Shown here: positions 7,821 to 17,544 of the stretch, one piece after another
Numbering within the stretch: position 1 is the stretch's first letter
How the letters are laid out: each line of letters opens with the position of its first letter
Position numbers and translations under genes: made by a program
Notes under the pieces: generated by a model
Databases searched by the model: none
What the model was told of the DNA's origin: nothing
The model's input: only the letters and a program-made list of their open reading frames with translations
Assembly: GCF_002440555.1 (NCBI RefSeq)
Contig: NZ_DJUR01000043.1
Coordinates: 1-64,000, forward strand
Direction: 5' to 3'
DNA length: 64,000 nt
DNA from: Aerococcus sp. UBA6277
Lineage (GTDB): Bacteria; Bacillota; Bacilli; Lactobacillales; Aerococcaceae

Positions 7821-9986
7821 CTAATCTTCTACATTTGAACTTTCACGTTGGCTAGATGATGAACTAGCACTCGATGATGAACTTGACGATGAAGAACTTG
7901 AGCTGCTTGAACTACTATTAGATGATGAACTTGATGATGAGCTATCACCGTCTTCGTCGTCATCATCGTCATTGGATGATGAGTTTGAAGATGAAGATGA
8001 AGAGCTTGAACTTGATGAACTAGATACTGGTTCCGGTCCATCAGACATCACAACATATAATTCATCTCCAGCTACAAATTCCGTACCTGGTGTAATTGAT
8101 TGCGAAATCATCACACCATCCGGTACCCAACCTGAATATTGTGAATCAAATGAAGCAACTAGACCATTTGATTCAGCATATTGTTGAATTGATGCTCTAT
8201 TCCAACCAGATAAATCGGCCATCGTAAAGGTTTCAACACCCGCAGAAACAACAAAGTTAATGGTTGTTTCACCAGGTATGACTGCTTCGCCTTGTTCGAT
8301 AGATTGACTCAAGATGTCGCCTGCTTCAACTGAATCAGAGTAGTCTTCTTCTTGGGTTACGGTAAAGCCTAATGCCATTAATTCTTCTTCAATTTTCGTA
8401 AATGGTTGACCAGAGTAATCCTTTAATTCATACGGCTCAGGACCTTGCGAAATATTGACATCGACTTCCGTATCATGTTTCACTTCTGTGTTTGCTGATG
8501 GACTTGAGTTAATCACACGACCAGCTTCCACTTCTTCATCATATACTGCTGTTACATCTCCTAGAACTAAATCTAAGCTTTCTAAAGTTAAGGATGCCTC
8601 TTGCTCTGTCATACCCGCTAAGTCAGGTACGGTAATATTGCGGCCTGCCATATAGTTATAGCCTAGGAAAGCAATTAAAATGAGTCCAATAATAACGCCT
8701 GCAATAATGGCCATTGGTTTGCGACTTTTCGGCTGTTTATTACTTGGTTTGCCACCTTGTTTATTAGGATTGCTTGTTGGCTTGTTACCACCGCTCTGAT
8801 CGGTACTATTACCACTAAGACTTGGAGATGGGTCTGCTTGTAAATCACTAACACCTGCAGCGCCTGCGCCTCCAGCTGCAGCCGTTCCCGGACCCGCTAA
8901 GGCGGCTCCAGCTAAACCAGCGCCTGCTGCTAGAACAGCCTTATCTGCAATATCATGTTCATCTGAATCATCTAAAACAGTATCTTCAGGATTTTCATCG
9001 GTTGTATCCGGTGCTGTATCGTCATCAACTGCTTTTTCACCAGCTGCCATTAACTTTACTTCATCGGACTCTGCTAGACGCATTTGATTTTCGATGTCTT
9101 CTTTTGCCATGACAATTGTTTCATTGGCCATGTTAGCTGGGATAAATACAGGCTCATTTTTCCGGTTATCAGAAAAGACCGTTTCTAAGTCGTCAATCAT
9201 TTCTTGTGTGGTTTGATAACGAGCAGATGGTTCTTTAGCTGTTGCTTTGGCCACCACATTAATTAAACTTTGTGGCGCGTCTTCCCGGTAAGCTTCGATT
9301 GGTGGTAGTGGCTCTTGGAAATGTTTTAAGGCTATTGAGACTGCTGATTCACCGTCAAATGGTACACGGCCTGTTAGCATTTCAAATAAAACAACGCCTA
9401 ATGAATAAATATCTGAAAGACTTGTGGCCATTGAACCACGTGCTTGTTCTGGCGATAGGTAATGGACTGAACCAATAATCGAATTGGTTTGGGTGATACT
9501 TGTTTCAGAAGTCACCATAGCAATCCCAAAATCCATAATTTTAATTGTACCATCGTGGTTGACCATAATATTTTGTGGTTTCAAGTCACGGTGCACAATA
9601 CCGATATTATGGGCAGCTTGAACACCTGATAAGATTTGAATCATCAAGTTTTGGATAATATCTACTGGAATTGGGTGGTTTTCACGGATATAGTCTTTTA
9701 AGTCCATACCGTCCACATATTCCATCACGATAAACTTGCCTTCCTCATCTTCACCCACGTCAAATAAATTGACTACGTTTGGATGGTTCAATTCTGATAC
9801 GGATAGGGCTTCACGCTCAAATCGTTTGGTGGCATCCATGGCATCTGTTTTTCCTACACGCAAGAATTTAATGGCTACATCACGTTCTAAAATAGGATCA
9901 TAAGCAAGGTATACATCCGCCATACCACCTGAACCGATATGGTTCACAATTTTATAGCGTTCATCAATGATTTGACCAGATTTCAT
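7821..9986 (-). CDS. prkC: PASTA-domain Ser/Thr protein kinase (PrkC/StkP family)
   Basis: A membrane kinase that senses peptidoglycan fragments or lipid II and regulates growth and division. The kinase domain is 11-270 with a glycine loop near 18-24, K40, H132-R133-D134 and DFG 152-154. A long linker (275-424) includes an acidic part and an Ala/Gly stretch (353-379). A membrane helix (about 425-445) is followed by three PASTA domains (about 450-655) and an extracellular tail of about 65 residues made almost only of serine with an Asp cluster. The tail is unusual. The start overlaps the phosphatase stop by one base, so the two are coupled. Confidence 0.95.
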   Translation of the reverse strand: MKSGQIIDERYKIVNHIGSGGMADVYLAYDPILERDVAIKFLRVGKTDAMDATKRFEREALSVSELNHPNVVNLFDVGEDEEGKFIVMEYVDGMDLKDYIRENHPIPVDIIQNLMIQILSGVQAAHNIGIVHRDLKPQNIMVNHDGTIKIMDFGIAMVTSETSITQTNSIIGSVHYLSPEQARGSMATSLSDIYSLGVVLFEMLTGRVPFDGESAVSIALKHFQEPLPPIEAYREDAPQSLINVVAKATAKEPSARYQTTQEMIDDLETVFSDNRKNEPVFIPANMANETIVMAKEDIENQMRLAESDEVKLMAAGEKAVDDDTAPDTTDENPEDTVLDDSDEHDIADKAVLAAGAGLAGAALAGPGTAAAGGAGAAGVSDLQADPSPSLSGNSTDQSGGNKPTSNPNKQGGKPSNKQPKSRKPMAIIAGVIIGLILIAFLGYNYMAGRNITVPDLAGMTEQEASLTLESLDLVLGDVTAVYDEEVEAGRVINSSPSANTEVKHDTEVDVNISQGPEPYELKDYSGQPFTKIEEELMALGFTVTQEEDYSDSVEAGDILSQSIEQGEAVIPGETTINFVVSAGVETFTMADLSGWNRASIQQYAESNGLVASFDSQYSGWVPDGVMISQSITPGTEFVAGDELYVVMSDGPEPVSSSSSSSSSSSSSNSSSNDDDDDEDGDSSSSSSSSNSSSSSSSSSSSSSSSSASSSSSQRESSNVED

Positions 9987-10789
9987 TAGAATTCACCTCT
10001 TTCATTTTCAATTTCATGTTCGAATGTTTCTTCCTTTTTAAAATTTGCTGGTGTTCTATGTGCGACAACCACCGAAACATTGTCTCGGCCCCCACGGTCG
10101 TTAGCAACAGCAATTAATTGGTCAGCTTTCGCTTCAATAGTGAGTCTTTCATCACTCAAAATAGCCAAGGCTTCTGTTTCCTCAATCATATCGGTTAATC
10201 CGTCTGAACATAATAGTAATGTTTCATCTTCTAAAAAGTCTACAACATTAATATCTACATCAACGTCAGTAGCAATACCCACTGCCCGAGTCACGATATT
10301 CTTTTGTGGGTGAACCTGAGCTTCTTCTTTAGTAATCATATCCATATCTAATAATTCTTGGACAAAAGAATGGTCTTTGGTAATCTGTTTAAGCGCATCC
10401 GCTTGATGAATATAGATACGTGAATCCCCTACATGGGCTAAAACCACTTGTGCCAAATCTTCTAATGGTACAGCTGCGACGATTGTTGTACCCATACCTG
10501 ATAAATCATGGTATTGGTTGGCTTTTTCAAATATATGGTCATTGGCAGCTTGGATTTGATCAGTCAACCATTCAGAAATGATATTGGCGTCCGTCATGTT
10601 TTCAGTGCTTTCCCAAGCATTTCCTACATGATAAATAGCCATTTCTGAAGCCACGTCTCCAGCGTTGTGGCCACCCATCCCGTCACAAAGCAATAAGATT
10701 GTTGCTTGGTCTTGGTTGTAAAAAATGCCTACTTGGTCTTGGTTTTGTTTTCTTTCAACACCGACATCAGTTTTGCTTGCGATTTCCAT
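9986..10789 (-). CDS. stp: PP2C-type Ser/Thr phosphatase (Stp/PrpC)
   Basis: Dephosphorylates PrkC and its substrates. The 267-residue PP2C fold has LCDGMGGHNAGD, AHVGDSRIYI, TKDHSFV, LCSDGLTDMI and DRGGRDNVSVV, giving all metal-binding aspartates. An acidic tail (HEIENERGEF) follows the fold. It overlaps prkC by one base and follows rsmB by 19 bases, the classical priA-fmt-rsmB-stp-prkC operon. Confidence 0.95.
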   Translation of the reverse strand: MEIASKTDVGVERKQNQDQVGIFYNQDQATILLLCDGMGGHNAGDVASEMAIYHVGNAWESTENMTDANIISEWLTDQIQAANDHIFEKANQYHDLSGMGTTIVAAVPLEDLAQVVLAHVGDSRIYIHQADALKQITKDHSFVQELLDMDMITKEEAQVHPQKNIVTRAVGIATDVDVDINVVDFLEDETLLLCSDGLTDMIEETEALAILSDERLTIEAKADQLIAVANDRGGRDNVSVVVAHRTPANFKKEETFEHEIENERGEF

Positions 10790-10808
10790 GTATGCTCACT
10801 TTCCTTCG

Positions 10809-12257
10809 CTAGTTTTTTTCAAAGCTGGCGATAAAGAAACCGTCAGACATATAGGTATGCGGTAGGATTTCAATTGTTCCATCTGCACCTATTGACTGAT
10901 CAAGATTGTCTCGCCAATGTTTAAATGACTTCAATGTTAGGTCTGGATGTTGGTCTAAAATAGCTTTGACCACATCTTCATTTTCTTCTCTTGTAATTGT
11001 ACATGTAGAGTAGGTAATCACGCCACCCTTTTTCAATAATGGTAATGCTTGGTTCATAATTGTTACTTGAATGTCATGTAAGGCATCCAAATCTTGCAAC
11101 GTTTTGTGGTATTTAGTATCTGGTTTACGGCGGAATAGGCCCACACCTGAACATGGTGCGTCGACTAAAACCTTATCAAAGCTTGTCGGTTCGCTACCAT
11201 TTTCCCCAAAACGGTCTAACAAGGCAGTTGCATCTTGATGGAGAATTTCCACGTGGTCAGCCACCTGCATCCGGTCCACATTTTCTTGAATTAAAGGCAA
11301 TTTATTTTCCGCTATATCACAAGCAATCACATGCCCAGTACGACCAACTGCTTCAGCGATTTGCACAGTTTTTCCACCCGGTGCGGCACAAGCATCAAGA
11401 ACCGTTTCCCCTGGTTTCGGGTTTAAAGCTTCTACAGCTAGAAGTGCTGATTCATCTTGAATGGTCATTTCCCCGTTCATAAATAAGGATGAATGGGCTG
11501 GATTCCCCTTAGTTACCCTTAAGGCAAATGGTGACAAAGGACTAGGCGCTACAGTAAATCCTTCTGCCTCAAGAATTTCTTGATATTCAGTCATCTTGTC
11601 GTTATCTAAATTATTGAATTTATTGTTGGCACGTACCGTAATAAATGGCGTTTGATTGAGTGAATTAGCCAATTTTTCGGCTTCATCTAAGCCAAAACGG
11701 TCCACAAAATAATCTACCCATACAGGCGGTAATGAGGCCTCTAGGGTTAATTTCTCTCTTGGATCTTCTTTGGTTTGGATAAAATCGGCCATTGTTTCAT
11801 AACGTCTGGTGAAATTCCGTAAGACCCCGTTAGCGAATTTAGCCAGGGTCTGATTGCCTCGTTTACGGACAATTCTAACCGCTTCGTCAACTACGGCATA
11901 ATTTGGGATATTGTCTAAATAATACATTTGGTAGGCCGAAACAATGAGTAAAGACCAAACCCATGATTTCACCTTATTAGGCTTGGCTACAAAATCACGG
12001 ACAAAAGCGTCCAATGTATAGTAGTTTTGAACAGACCCATAAACCAAGTTCGTATAGAGGTTACGGTCTGCTTCGGCCACAGCTTCTTCAGTTAACACCC
12101 GATTTACTTCTTGGTTGATGAATTGGTTGTGGCGGATAATCTGATTAACTGACTCCATCGCTTGAAAACGAGCAGATAATTTTAGAGGTGTTTGGTAGCC
12201 CCCACTATGGCCGCCATTTCGGGCATTTGACCCTGGTTCTACTTGATTATTCTTCAT
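10809..12257 (-). CDS. rsmB: 16S rRNA m5C967 methyltransferase RsmB
   Basis: Methylates C967 of 16S rRNA using SAM. An N-terminal NusB-like domain (about 30-165) precedes the Rossmann methyltransferase domain. Seen are DACAAPGGKT (SAM loop), VDAPCSGVGLFRRKPD and ITYSTCTITREENE, carrying the two catalytic cysteines. The first 25 residues are Asn/Gly-rich and poorly conserved-looking, so a later start is possible. The frame overlaps the end of fmt by 11 bases, showing tight coupling. Confidence 0.93.
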   Translation of the reverse strand: MKNNQVEPGSNARNGGHSGGYQTPLKLSARFQAMESVNQIIRHNQFINQEVNRVLTEEAVAEADRNLYTNLVYGSVQNYYTLDAFVRDFVAKPNKVKSWVWSLLIVSAYQMYYLDNIPNYAVVDEAVRIVRKRGNQTLAKFANGVLRNFTRRYETMADFIQTKEDPREKLTLEASLPPVWVDYFVDRFGLDEAEKLANSLNQTPFITVRANNKFNNLDNDKMTEYQEILEAEGFTVAPSPLSPFALRVTKGNPAHSSLFMNGEMTIQDESALLAVEALNPKPGETVLDACAAPGGKTVQIAEAVGRTGHVIACDIAENKLPLIQENVDRMQVADHVEILHQDATALLDRFGENGSEPTSFDKVLVDAPCSGVGLFRRKPDTKYHKTLQDLDALHDIQVTIMNQALPLLKKGGVITYSTCTITREENEDVVKAILDQHPDLTLKSFKHWRDNLDQSIGADGTIEILPHTYMSDGFFIASFEKN

Positions 12258-13230
12258 CTATATCGTCCTCCACTTGGTCAAAGCTATCGCCAACCGCTAA
12301 GTTGCCGGCCCCACCGTTAATGAAGGCTGCAACTTCCATTTGTTTCTTACCAGCTGGTTGTAATTGTTCAATAGCTAGAACAGTTTTGTTGCCTGTTGCT
12401 ACCCATAATTGAGCCGGTTTCTTTTGAATTTTAATAATTGTGCCTGGTTTTTCGTCAGTCGATTCTTCTTTGACTGGTGCTACCTGCCAAATTTTCCACC
12501 GCTGTCCGTCCACTTTCGTATGGGCTACTGGCCAAGAATTAAAGGCCCGCACTTGGTTGTCAATTTGCTGCGCTTCTTTACGCCAATCAATTTGTTCCTG
12601 TTGGCTCGTAATATTTGGGGAAAATGTCGCTTCTTCCTCAACTTGGGCTTGCGGTTCAATTTCACCGGCAAATAATTTCGGCAATGTTTCTATCAATAGG
12701 TCCGTCCCTGCAACTGATAATTTATCGAACATAGTCGCAACGGTATCGTCACTTTCAATTGGGACGACCACTTGGGTTAAGATATCCCCTGCGTCCATTT
12801 TTTTCACCATGCGCATGATGGTCACGCCTGTTTCCTTGTCACCATTCCAAATGGCATAGTGAACTGGTGCGCCCCCGCGGTATTTAGGTAATAATGATGC
12901 ATGTACATTTACCGCGCCGTATCTTGGCGCCGCTAATATGCTCGTCGGTAAGAATTGACCAAAGGCTGCAGTGATGATTAAATCGATGTCCTCAGCTAAT
13001 AAGTCTTTGATTTCTTGGTCCCGGCCGATTTTTTCCGGTTGGTAAACTGGAATGTCGTGTTTTAAAGCCGCTTCTTTCACTCGTGATGGTGTTAATTTCC
13101 GTTTGCGCCCTACTGGACGGTCGGGTTGCGTCACAACTGCAACCACTTCATACTGGTCATCTTGCGCAACTAATGCGTCTAATATATTCACTGAAAATGC
13201 GGGTGTCCCCATAAATACAATTCTTTTCAA
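12247..13230 (-). CDS. fmt: Methionyl-tRNA formyltransferase
   Basis: Formylates initiator Met-tRNA with 10-formyl-THF. The N-terminal domain shows VFMGTPAFSV, VTQPDRPVGR, NVHASLLPKYRGGAPV (catalytic Asn-His) and GVTIMRMVKKMDAGD; a C-terminal OB-like domain follows. 327 residues is slightly longer than usual because of an acidic tail (VEDDIDEE). The ATG follows AAAGGAGACAC. An extended -10 promoter upstream may add to read-through from priA. Confidence 0.95.
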   Translation of the reverse strand: MKRIVFMGTPAFSVNILDALVAQDDQYEVVAVVTQPDRPVGRKRKLTPSRVKEAALKHDIPVYQPEKIGRDQEIKDLLAEDIDLIITAAFGQFLPTSILAAPRYGAVNVHASLLPKYRGGAPVHYAIWNGDKETGVTIMRMVKKMDAGDILTQVVVPIESDDTVATMFDKLSVAGTDLLIETLPKLFAGEIEPQAQVEEEATFSPNITSQQEQIDWRKEAQQIDNQVRAFNSWPVAHTKVDGQRWKIWQVAPVKEESTDEKPGTIIKIQKKPAQLWVATGNKTVLAIEQLQPAGKKQMEVAAFINGGAGNLAVGDSFDQVEDDIDEE

Positions 13231-13267
13231 ATGTGTCTCCTTTAAATAAATCCTGTGCTTTCTTCCT

Positions 13268-13273
13268 ATTATA
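13268..13273 (-). promoter_or_regulatory. Extended -10 element before fmt
   Basis: TGGTATAAT on the minus strand, about 40 bases before fmt, in the 107-base priA-fmt gap. No good -35 is seen, which extended -10 promoters can tolerate. Confidence 0.4.
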
Positions 13274-13337
13274 CCATGATTACAACCTGAGATTTTATCT
13301 GATCATTGTCAGATTTAGCTTGAAATGACGAACCCTT

Positions 13338-15755
13338 TTACATGAAAGATTGTGGGTCTACATCAATGGAAACGTAAATTTTATCCTTAGCCCAATCTTG
13401 CGCCTTATCTTGGATGTCTTGCAAAACAGCTTGGATGTCCTGGTTGCCTCGGTGCTGGTATAAGAGTTGGTAATAGTATTGATTATTAATTCTTGAAATG
13501 GTCGACTGAGCAGGACCAATCACCTTAGTTGCTTGGATATCGGCCTGCTTTAAAATTGCAGCCACCTTAGCGGCTGTTGCCTGGGCGGTATGGTCATCAA
13601 AATTGGAAATAGTGAATCGAACAGTATAATAATAAGGTGAATACTGGTTGAGCTTCCTGTATTGCATTTCTGTTTGATAGAAACGGTCATAATCATGATC
13701 TTTAGCCAAGGTTAAGGCATAATGGTCCGGATTATATGTTTGAATCAAGACTTGCCCGTCTAGGTCCCCACGGCCAGCCCGTCCTGACATCTGGGTCAAG
13801 AGCTGGAAAGTCCGTTCAGCTGCCCTAAAATCTGGCAGATAGAGTGTGGTATCTGCATTGATAATGCCTACTAAAGTAATGTTTGGAAAATCCAGCCCCT
13901 TGGCAATCATCTGGGTACCTAGTAAAATGTCTGCTTTTTTATCAGCAATTTGCTTTAATATCCGTTCATGACTTCCTTTACGCCGGGTAGTATCCATATC
14001 CATCCGAGCCACAGTTTTATTGGGGAACAGCTCATTAATTTCTTGTTCCACCTTTTCCGTCCCCGTACCAAATTCACGTAAGTGGGTTTGACCACAATCT
14101 GGACAACGTTGCGGTCTGGCCTCGTTATAGCCACAATAGTGACACTGCAACTGTTTGTCATGATAATGGTAAGTCAGTGATACATCACAATTTGGACATT
14201 GAAAGGTATAACCGCAGTCTCGGCATTGCATGAAATTGGCGAAACCACGACGGTTTAACATCAAAGCAACCTGTTCGCCCCGGTCCATTGTATCCTGCAT
14301 TTGGTCACGTAATTGCCGTGAGAATTGATAGTAATTTTTATGTTTAAATTCTTCACGCATATCAATAATTTCAACAGGCGGTAGTGGCTTTTGATTTGAC
14401 CGTTCCGGCATTTCAAGTAGTTGATAAACCCCATTTTGGGCTCGTGCTCTAGATTCTAGACTAGGGGTTGCTGACCCTAGGATAACTGGCGAATGGTGGT
14501 AAGCTGCCCGCCATTTGGCCACTTCCCTTGCGTGATAACGAGGATTATCTGACTGTTTGTAGGTAGATTCATGTTCTTCATCTAAAATAATCAAACCGAT
14601 ATTGTCTAATGGTGCAAATATAGATGACCGAGCTCCAACGGCGATTCTAGCTTGACCTTTTTTTAATTTGCGCCACTCATCAAAGTGTTCCCCTGTTGAT
14701 AATTGACTGTGTAAAACCGCTACTTTGTTCCCAAAGCGACTTTTCAACCGGTTGACCATTTGCGGGGTTAAGGAAATTTCTGGCACTAGTAAAATAGCCT
14801 CTTTATCTTTATCTAAGGCTTCTTGAATCAGTTGCAGGTAGACCTCAGTCTTCCCTGACCCTGTTACCCCTTGTAGTAAGAATACCCGGTCTTCTTGGCT
14901 ATCCATGGCTTCTTTTACAGCATTAAAGGCAGCTTCTTGTTGGGCTTGTAAGGGTAACTTTTCTGATTTTTCAATCGCAATATCTGCATAGGGATCACGG
15001 TTAACTTGTTGATCGTATAGTTTCAGCCAGCCTTTTTCAGCCCCTGCTTTAAGCGTAGCTGTGTGCAAGTCAAATTCATCTCTTAGGTATTTAGCAGGTA
15101 CTTTCTTACCATCCAGCTCCATTAACACTTCCACCAAGGCAAGTTGCTTCTTAGCTGTTTTTCGAATGCTGGTGACTTCTTCCTCTAGTTGGTCAAAGTC
15201 CATCAGTGGTTGTACCCATTTTTCCGTTTTATAGCGTTTACGGTCTTCTACCCGATAGTCTATGGACAGGTGACCTTTGTTTTTAAGAGCTATCAACTCG
15301 GTGAGAATTCCCCTTTTTTCGGCTTCAGACCAGCCGATTTCACTGAGGTCATCAAAGTATTGCTGATGGTCCAGATAGGAAATTTCAGGGGTTGGCAAGA
15401 AGAACTTTTCATAATTTACCTTGAGCAAGTTAGGCAGCATGGTGTGATAGGCTTCAACTAAGAAACAAAAGTTTTGCTTGGCCATATCCTTACCTAATTG
15501 CAACATCTCTTCATTTAATACTGGTTCGTCATCTAAAAGTGCAGTAATCGGCTTCAATTCGCCTTCAAAATCAGCCTCGGTTTTAGCTGGTGAAATGACA
15601 TAACCCAAGAGGTTACGACTGCCAAATGGGACTTGTACCCGCATGCCTGGTTGAATAATATTCACCATTTCTTCAGGGATTTGGTATTCAAAAGGATGGT
15701 CCGTCTGCATGGTGGGGACGTCCACGATCACTTCTATAACATTTGCCTCAACCAT
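13338..15755 (-). CDS. priA: Primosomal replication restart helicase PriA
   Basis: A 3'-5' superfamily 2 helicase that reloads the replisome at stalled forks. A DNA-binding domain (about 1-200) is followed by Walker A GVTGSGKTEVYL, DEEH, a zinc domain with paired CxxC units (CRDCGYTFQCPNC and later CPDCG) and GRAGRGDLDGQV. The start at 15755 (805 residues) is chosen because AAGGAGG is 8 bases before it; the longer frame adds nine residues that include the RBS itself. It sits between rpoZ and fmt, but guaD is inserted before it. Confidence 0.95.
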   Translation of the reverse strand: MVEANVIEVIVDVPTMQTDHPFEYQIPEEMVNIIQPGMRVQVPFGSRNLLGYVISPAKTEADFEGELKPITALLDDEPVLNEEMLQLGKDMAKQNFCFLVEAYHTMLPNLLKVNYEKFFLPTPEISYLDHQQYFDDLSEIGWSEAEKRGILTELIALKNKGHLSIDYRVEDRKRYKTEKWVQPLMDFDQLEEEVTSIRKTAKKQLALVEVLMELDGKKVPAKYLRDEFDLHTATLKAGAEKGWLKLYDQQVNRDPYADIAIEKSEKLPLQAQQEAAFNAVKEAMDSQEDRVFLLQGVTGSGKTEVYLQLIQEALDKDKEAILLVPEISLTPQMVNRLKSRFGNKVAVLHSQLSTGEHFDEWRKLKKGQARIAVGARSSIFAPLDNIGLIILDEEHESTYKQSDNPRYHAREVAKWRAAYHHSPVILGSATPSLESRARAQNGVYQLLEMPERSNQKPLPPVEIIDMREEFKHKNYYQFSRQLRDQMQDTMDRGEQVALMLNRRGFANFMQCRDCGYTFQCPNCDVSLTYHYHDKQLQCHYCGYNEARPQRCPDCGQTHLREFGTGTEKVEQEINELFPNKTVARMDMDTTRRKGSHERILKQIADKKADILLGTQMIAKGLDFPNITLVGIINADTTLYLPDFRAAERTFQLLTQMSGRAGRGDLDGQVLIQTYNPDHYALTLAKDHDYDRFYQTEMQYRKLNQYSPYYYTVRFTISNFDDHTAQATAAKVAAILKQADIQATKVIGPAQSTISRINNQYYYQLLYQHRGNQDIQAVLQDIQDKAQDWAKDKIYVSIDVDPQSFM

Positions 15756-15861
15756 TCTAGTCGCCTCCTTCATCGTATTCATCTATCTATTGTATAGTAA
15801 TTGGTTGGAATTTAACATTAATTGCCTATGGCATATATTTTCACTTTTGCTTTGTATATTT

Positions 15862-15959
15862 GTTCGTTAATTTATCCTTTTTATAACTAAATACTGATTA
15901 ATGTGAAATATTATAGTTTATTTACGAACATTTAATTTTAAATCTATTTACTTGTTCGT
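15862..15959. promoter_or_regulatory. Three ACGAAC operator-like motifs upstream of guaD
   Basis: GTTCGT at 15862-15867, ACGAAC at 15924-15929 and GTTCGT at 15954-15959 share an AT-rich context (TTAACGAACAA or TTTACGAACATTT). The last lies in the spacer of the guaD promoter, the position expected for a repressor. The core is close to the Firmicutes PurBox (CCGAAC followed by AT-rich bases) but has AC instead of CC. Purine control is inferred from the adjacent guanine deaminase. Confidence 0.45.
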
Positions 15960-15975
15960 TAATTTGTCTTAAAAT
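15947..15975 (+). promoter_or_regulatory. guaD promoter
   Basis: TTTACT and TAAAAT separated by 17 bases, about 40 bases before the guaD start. The third ACGAAC-type motif overlaps the spacer. Confidence 0.5.
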
Positions 15976-16014
15976 GAGAAAGAAGGAAATATTTTTATTT
16001 AAAGGGAGCAAAAA

Positions 16015-17379
16015 ATGATCGGATTAGAAAAAGCCATTGTCGCAACTTATTTTCACACACCAACCCACGGCCAACTTGAATACCAAGAACAGGCACTGAT
16101 AACCATCAACCAAGATGGGGTCATCGACCGAATTGTCCCTCAAGATGACGGTGACTACCAACCGCTAATCGCCTTATTTGAAGAACGTGGCACTTTAATT
16201 CGTCTAACAGACGGTCAATACTTATTACCAGGTTTCATTGATACCCATATCCATGCCCCTCAATGGCCACAGGCAGGGATTGCTTTAGACGCCCCATTAG
16301 ATGTTTGGTTAAATGAACACACTTTTCCATTAGAGGCTAAATATAAAGACGTTGACTTCGCGAAAGCAGTTTACGCAGACTTAGTAGCAACCTTACTCGC
16401 TCGTGGCACCACTACTGCCCTTTATTTCGGGACTATTCACAAAGAATCGTCATTTGAATTGGTTAAGATTGCTGCAGAAAAAGGTCAACGCGCCTTAGTT
16501 GGTAAAGTAGTTATGGATGACCCACAAGGTAACCCTGACTTTTACCGAGATGCGTCAACTGAGATTGCCCTACAAGAAACGGAAGAATTTATCCAAGAAG
16601 TGCGTGCCTTTGGTAAGGACGTTATTCAAGGCGTTTACCCGGTTGTCATGCCCCGCTTTGCCCCGTCTTGTACCGACGAAGCCTTGGTAGGTCTAGGCGC
16701 TTTAGCTCAAAAATACGATACCCATGTCCATACTCACTGTAGCGAAGGCCAATGGGAACATGATTTTACTTATGAACGCTTTGGTAAAACTGACACTGAA
16801 GCCCTTAGAGACTTTGGTTTATTCGGTAAAAAATCAGTTATGGCCCATGCTAATTTTATCAATGACAATGATGCAACCATTTATGTTGAAAACCAAACAG
16901 CGGTTGCCCACTGTCCGATTTCTAACGTTTATTTTGCTAACAGTATTATTCCCATTAAACACCTAAAAGAATTAGATGTACAAATTGGCTTAGGAACAGA
17001 TATTTCTGGTGGTTTCTCACCGTCTTTATATGACGGGATTAAACAAGCTGTAATGAGCTCACGTCAATTAGAAGATGGGGTCGATACTCGCTTACCGCAA
17101 GCCGAACGTGGTGTGCCAAATTCACGCATTTCTGTTGTAGAAGCCTTTTCTCTTGCAACTCTTGGTGGTGGTGAAGCCCTTGACTTACCAATCGGCGTCA
17201 TCAAAGAAGGTTATGCAGCTGATTTCCAAGTCATTGATACCAAAGTCAAAGAAAATCGTATCCAGGGTTTTGGTGTCTTTGAAGACCTAGGACAAACCTT
17301 TGAAAAAATCCTATACTTAGCTAACCAAGCCAATATCCAACAAGTATATGTTCAAGGTAAATTAGTCTGTGAAAGATAA
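16015..17379 (+). CDS. guaD: Guanine deaminase
   Basis: Hydrolyses guanine to xanthine and ammonia, feeding purine salvage or nitrogen release. A 454-residue zinc amidohydrolase with H78 and H80 in GFIDTHIHAPQ, the THCSEGQWE substrate segment, VMAHANF and GLGTDISGG supplying the remaining metal and catalytic residues; these match guanine deaminases rather than generic amidohydrolases. A GGGAG site is 7 bases before the ATG. It is on the opposite strand inside the normally contiguous gmk-rpoZ-priA block, with its own promoter and terminator, so it appears inserted. Confidence 0.92.
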   Translation: MIGLEKAIVATYFHTPTHGQLEYQEQALITINQDGVIDRIVPQDDGDYQPLIALFEERGTLIRLTDGQYLLPGFIDTHIHAPQWPQAGIALDAPLDVWLNEHTFPLEAKYKDVDFAKAVYADLVATLLARGTTTALYFGTIHKESSFELVKIAAEKGQRALVGKVVMDDPQGNPDFYRDASTEIALQETEEFIQEVRAFGKDVIQGVYPVVMPRFAPSCTDEALVGLGALAQKYDTHVHTHCSEGQWEHDFTYERFGKTDTEALRDFGLFGKKSVMAHANFINDNDATIYVENQTAVAHCPISNVYFANSIIPIKHLKELDVQIGLGTDISGGFSPSLYDGIKQAVMSSRQLEDGVDTRLPQAERGVPNSRISVVEAFSLATLGGGEALDLPIGVIKEGYAADFQVIDTKVKENRIQGFGVFEDLGQTFEKILYLANQANIQQVYVQGKLVCER

Positions 17380-17396
17380 TAGTCAATTGATAATGA

Positions 17397-17432
17397 GAGG
17401 TGTGCCCATTTTATTGGTCATACTTCTTTTTT
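17397..17432 (+). terminator. guaD terminator
   Basis: GAGGTGTG pairs with CATACTTC (8 bp with G-U pairs) around a 14-base loop and is followed by six T residues. Confidence 0.55.
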
Positions 17433-17480
17433 CATATGTTTCATTAGCTAAGGCCTTTCCTATAGCTAGATTGAACAAGC

Positions 17481-17512
17481 AAAAAAACCAAGCAACGGAA
17501 AGCTACTTGGCT
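17481..17512 (-). terminator. rpoZ terminator
   Basis: On the minus strand CCAAGTAGC pairs with GTTGCTTGG around a 5-base loop and is followed by seven T residues. It ends the gmk-rpoZ unit, so priA is not in that transcript. Confidence 0.75.
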
Positions 17513-17544
17513 TAATGAAGTTTATATTTTTCTAAAACTGATCA

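Noticed and set aside
7829-8041. 70-codon minus-strand frame rich in His and Gln
   Set aside because: It is the alternative frame of the poly-serine repeat in prkC; the composition comes from that repeat.
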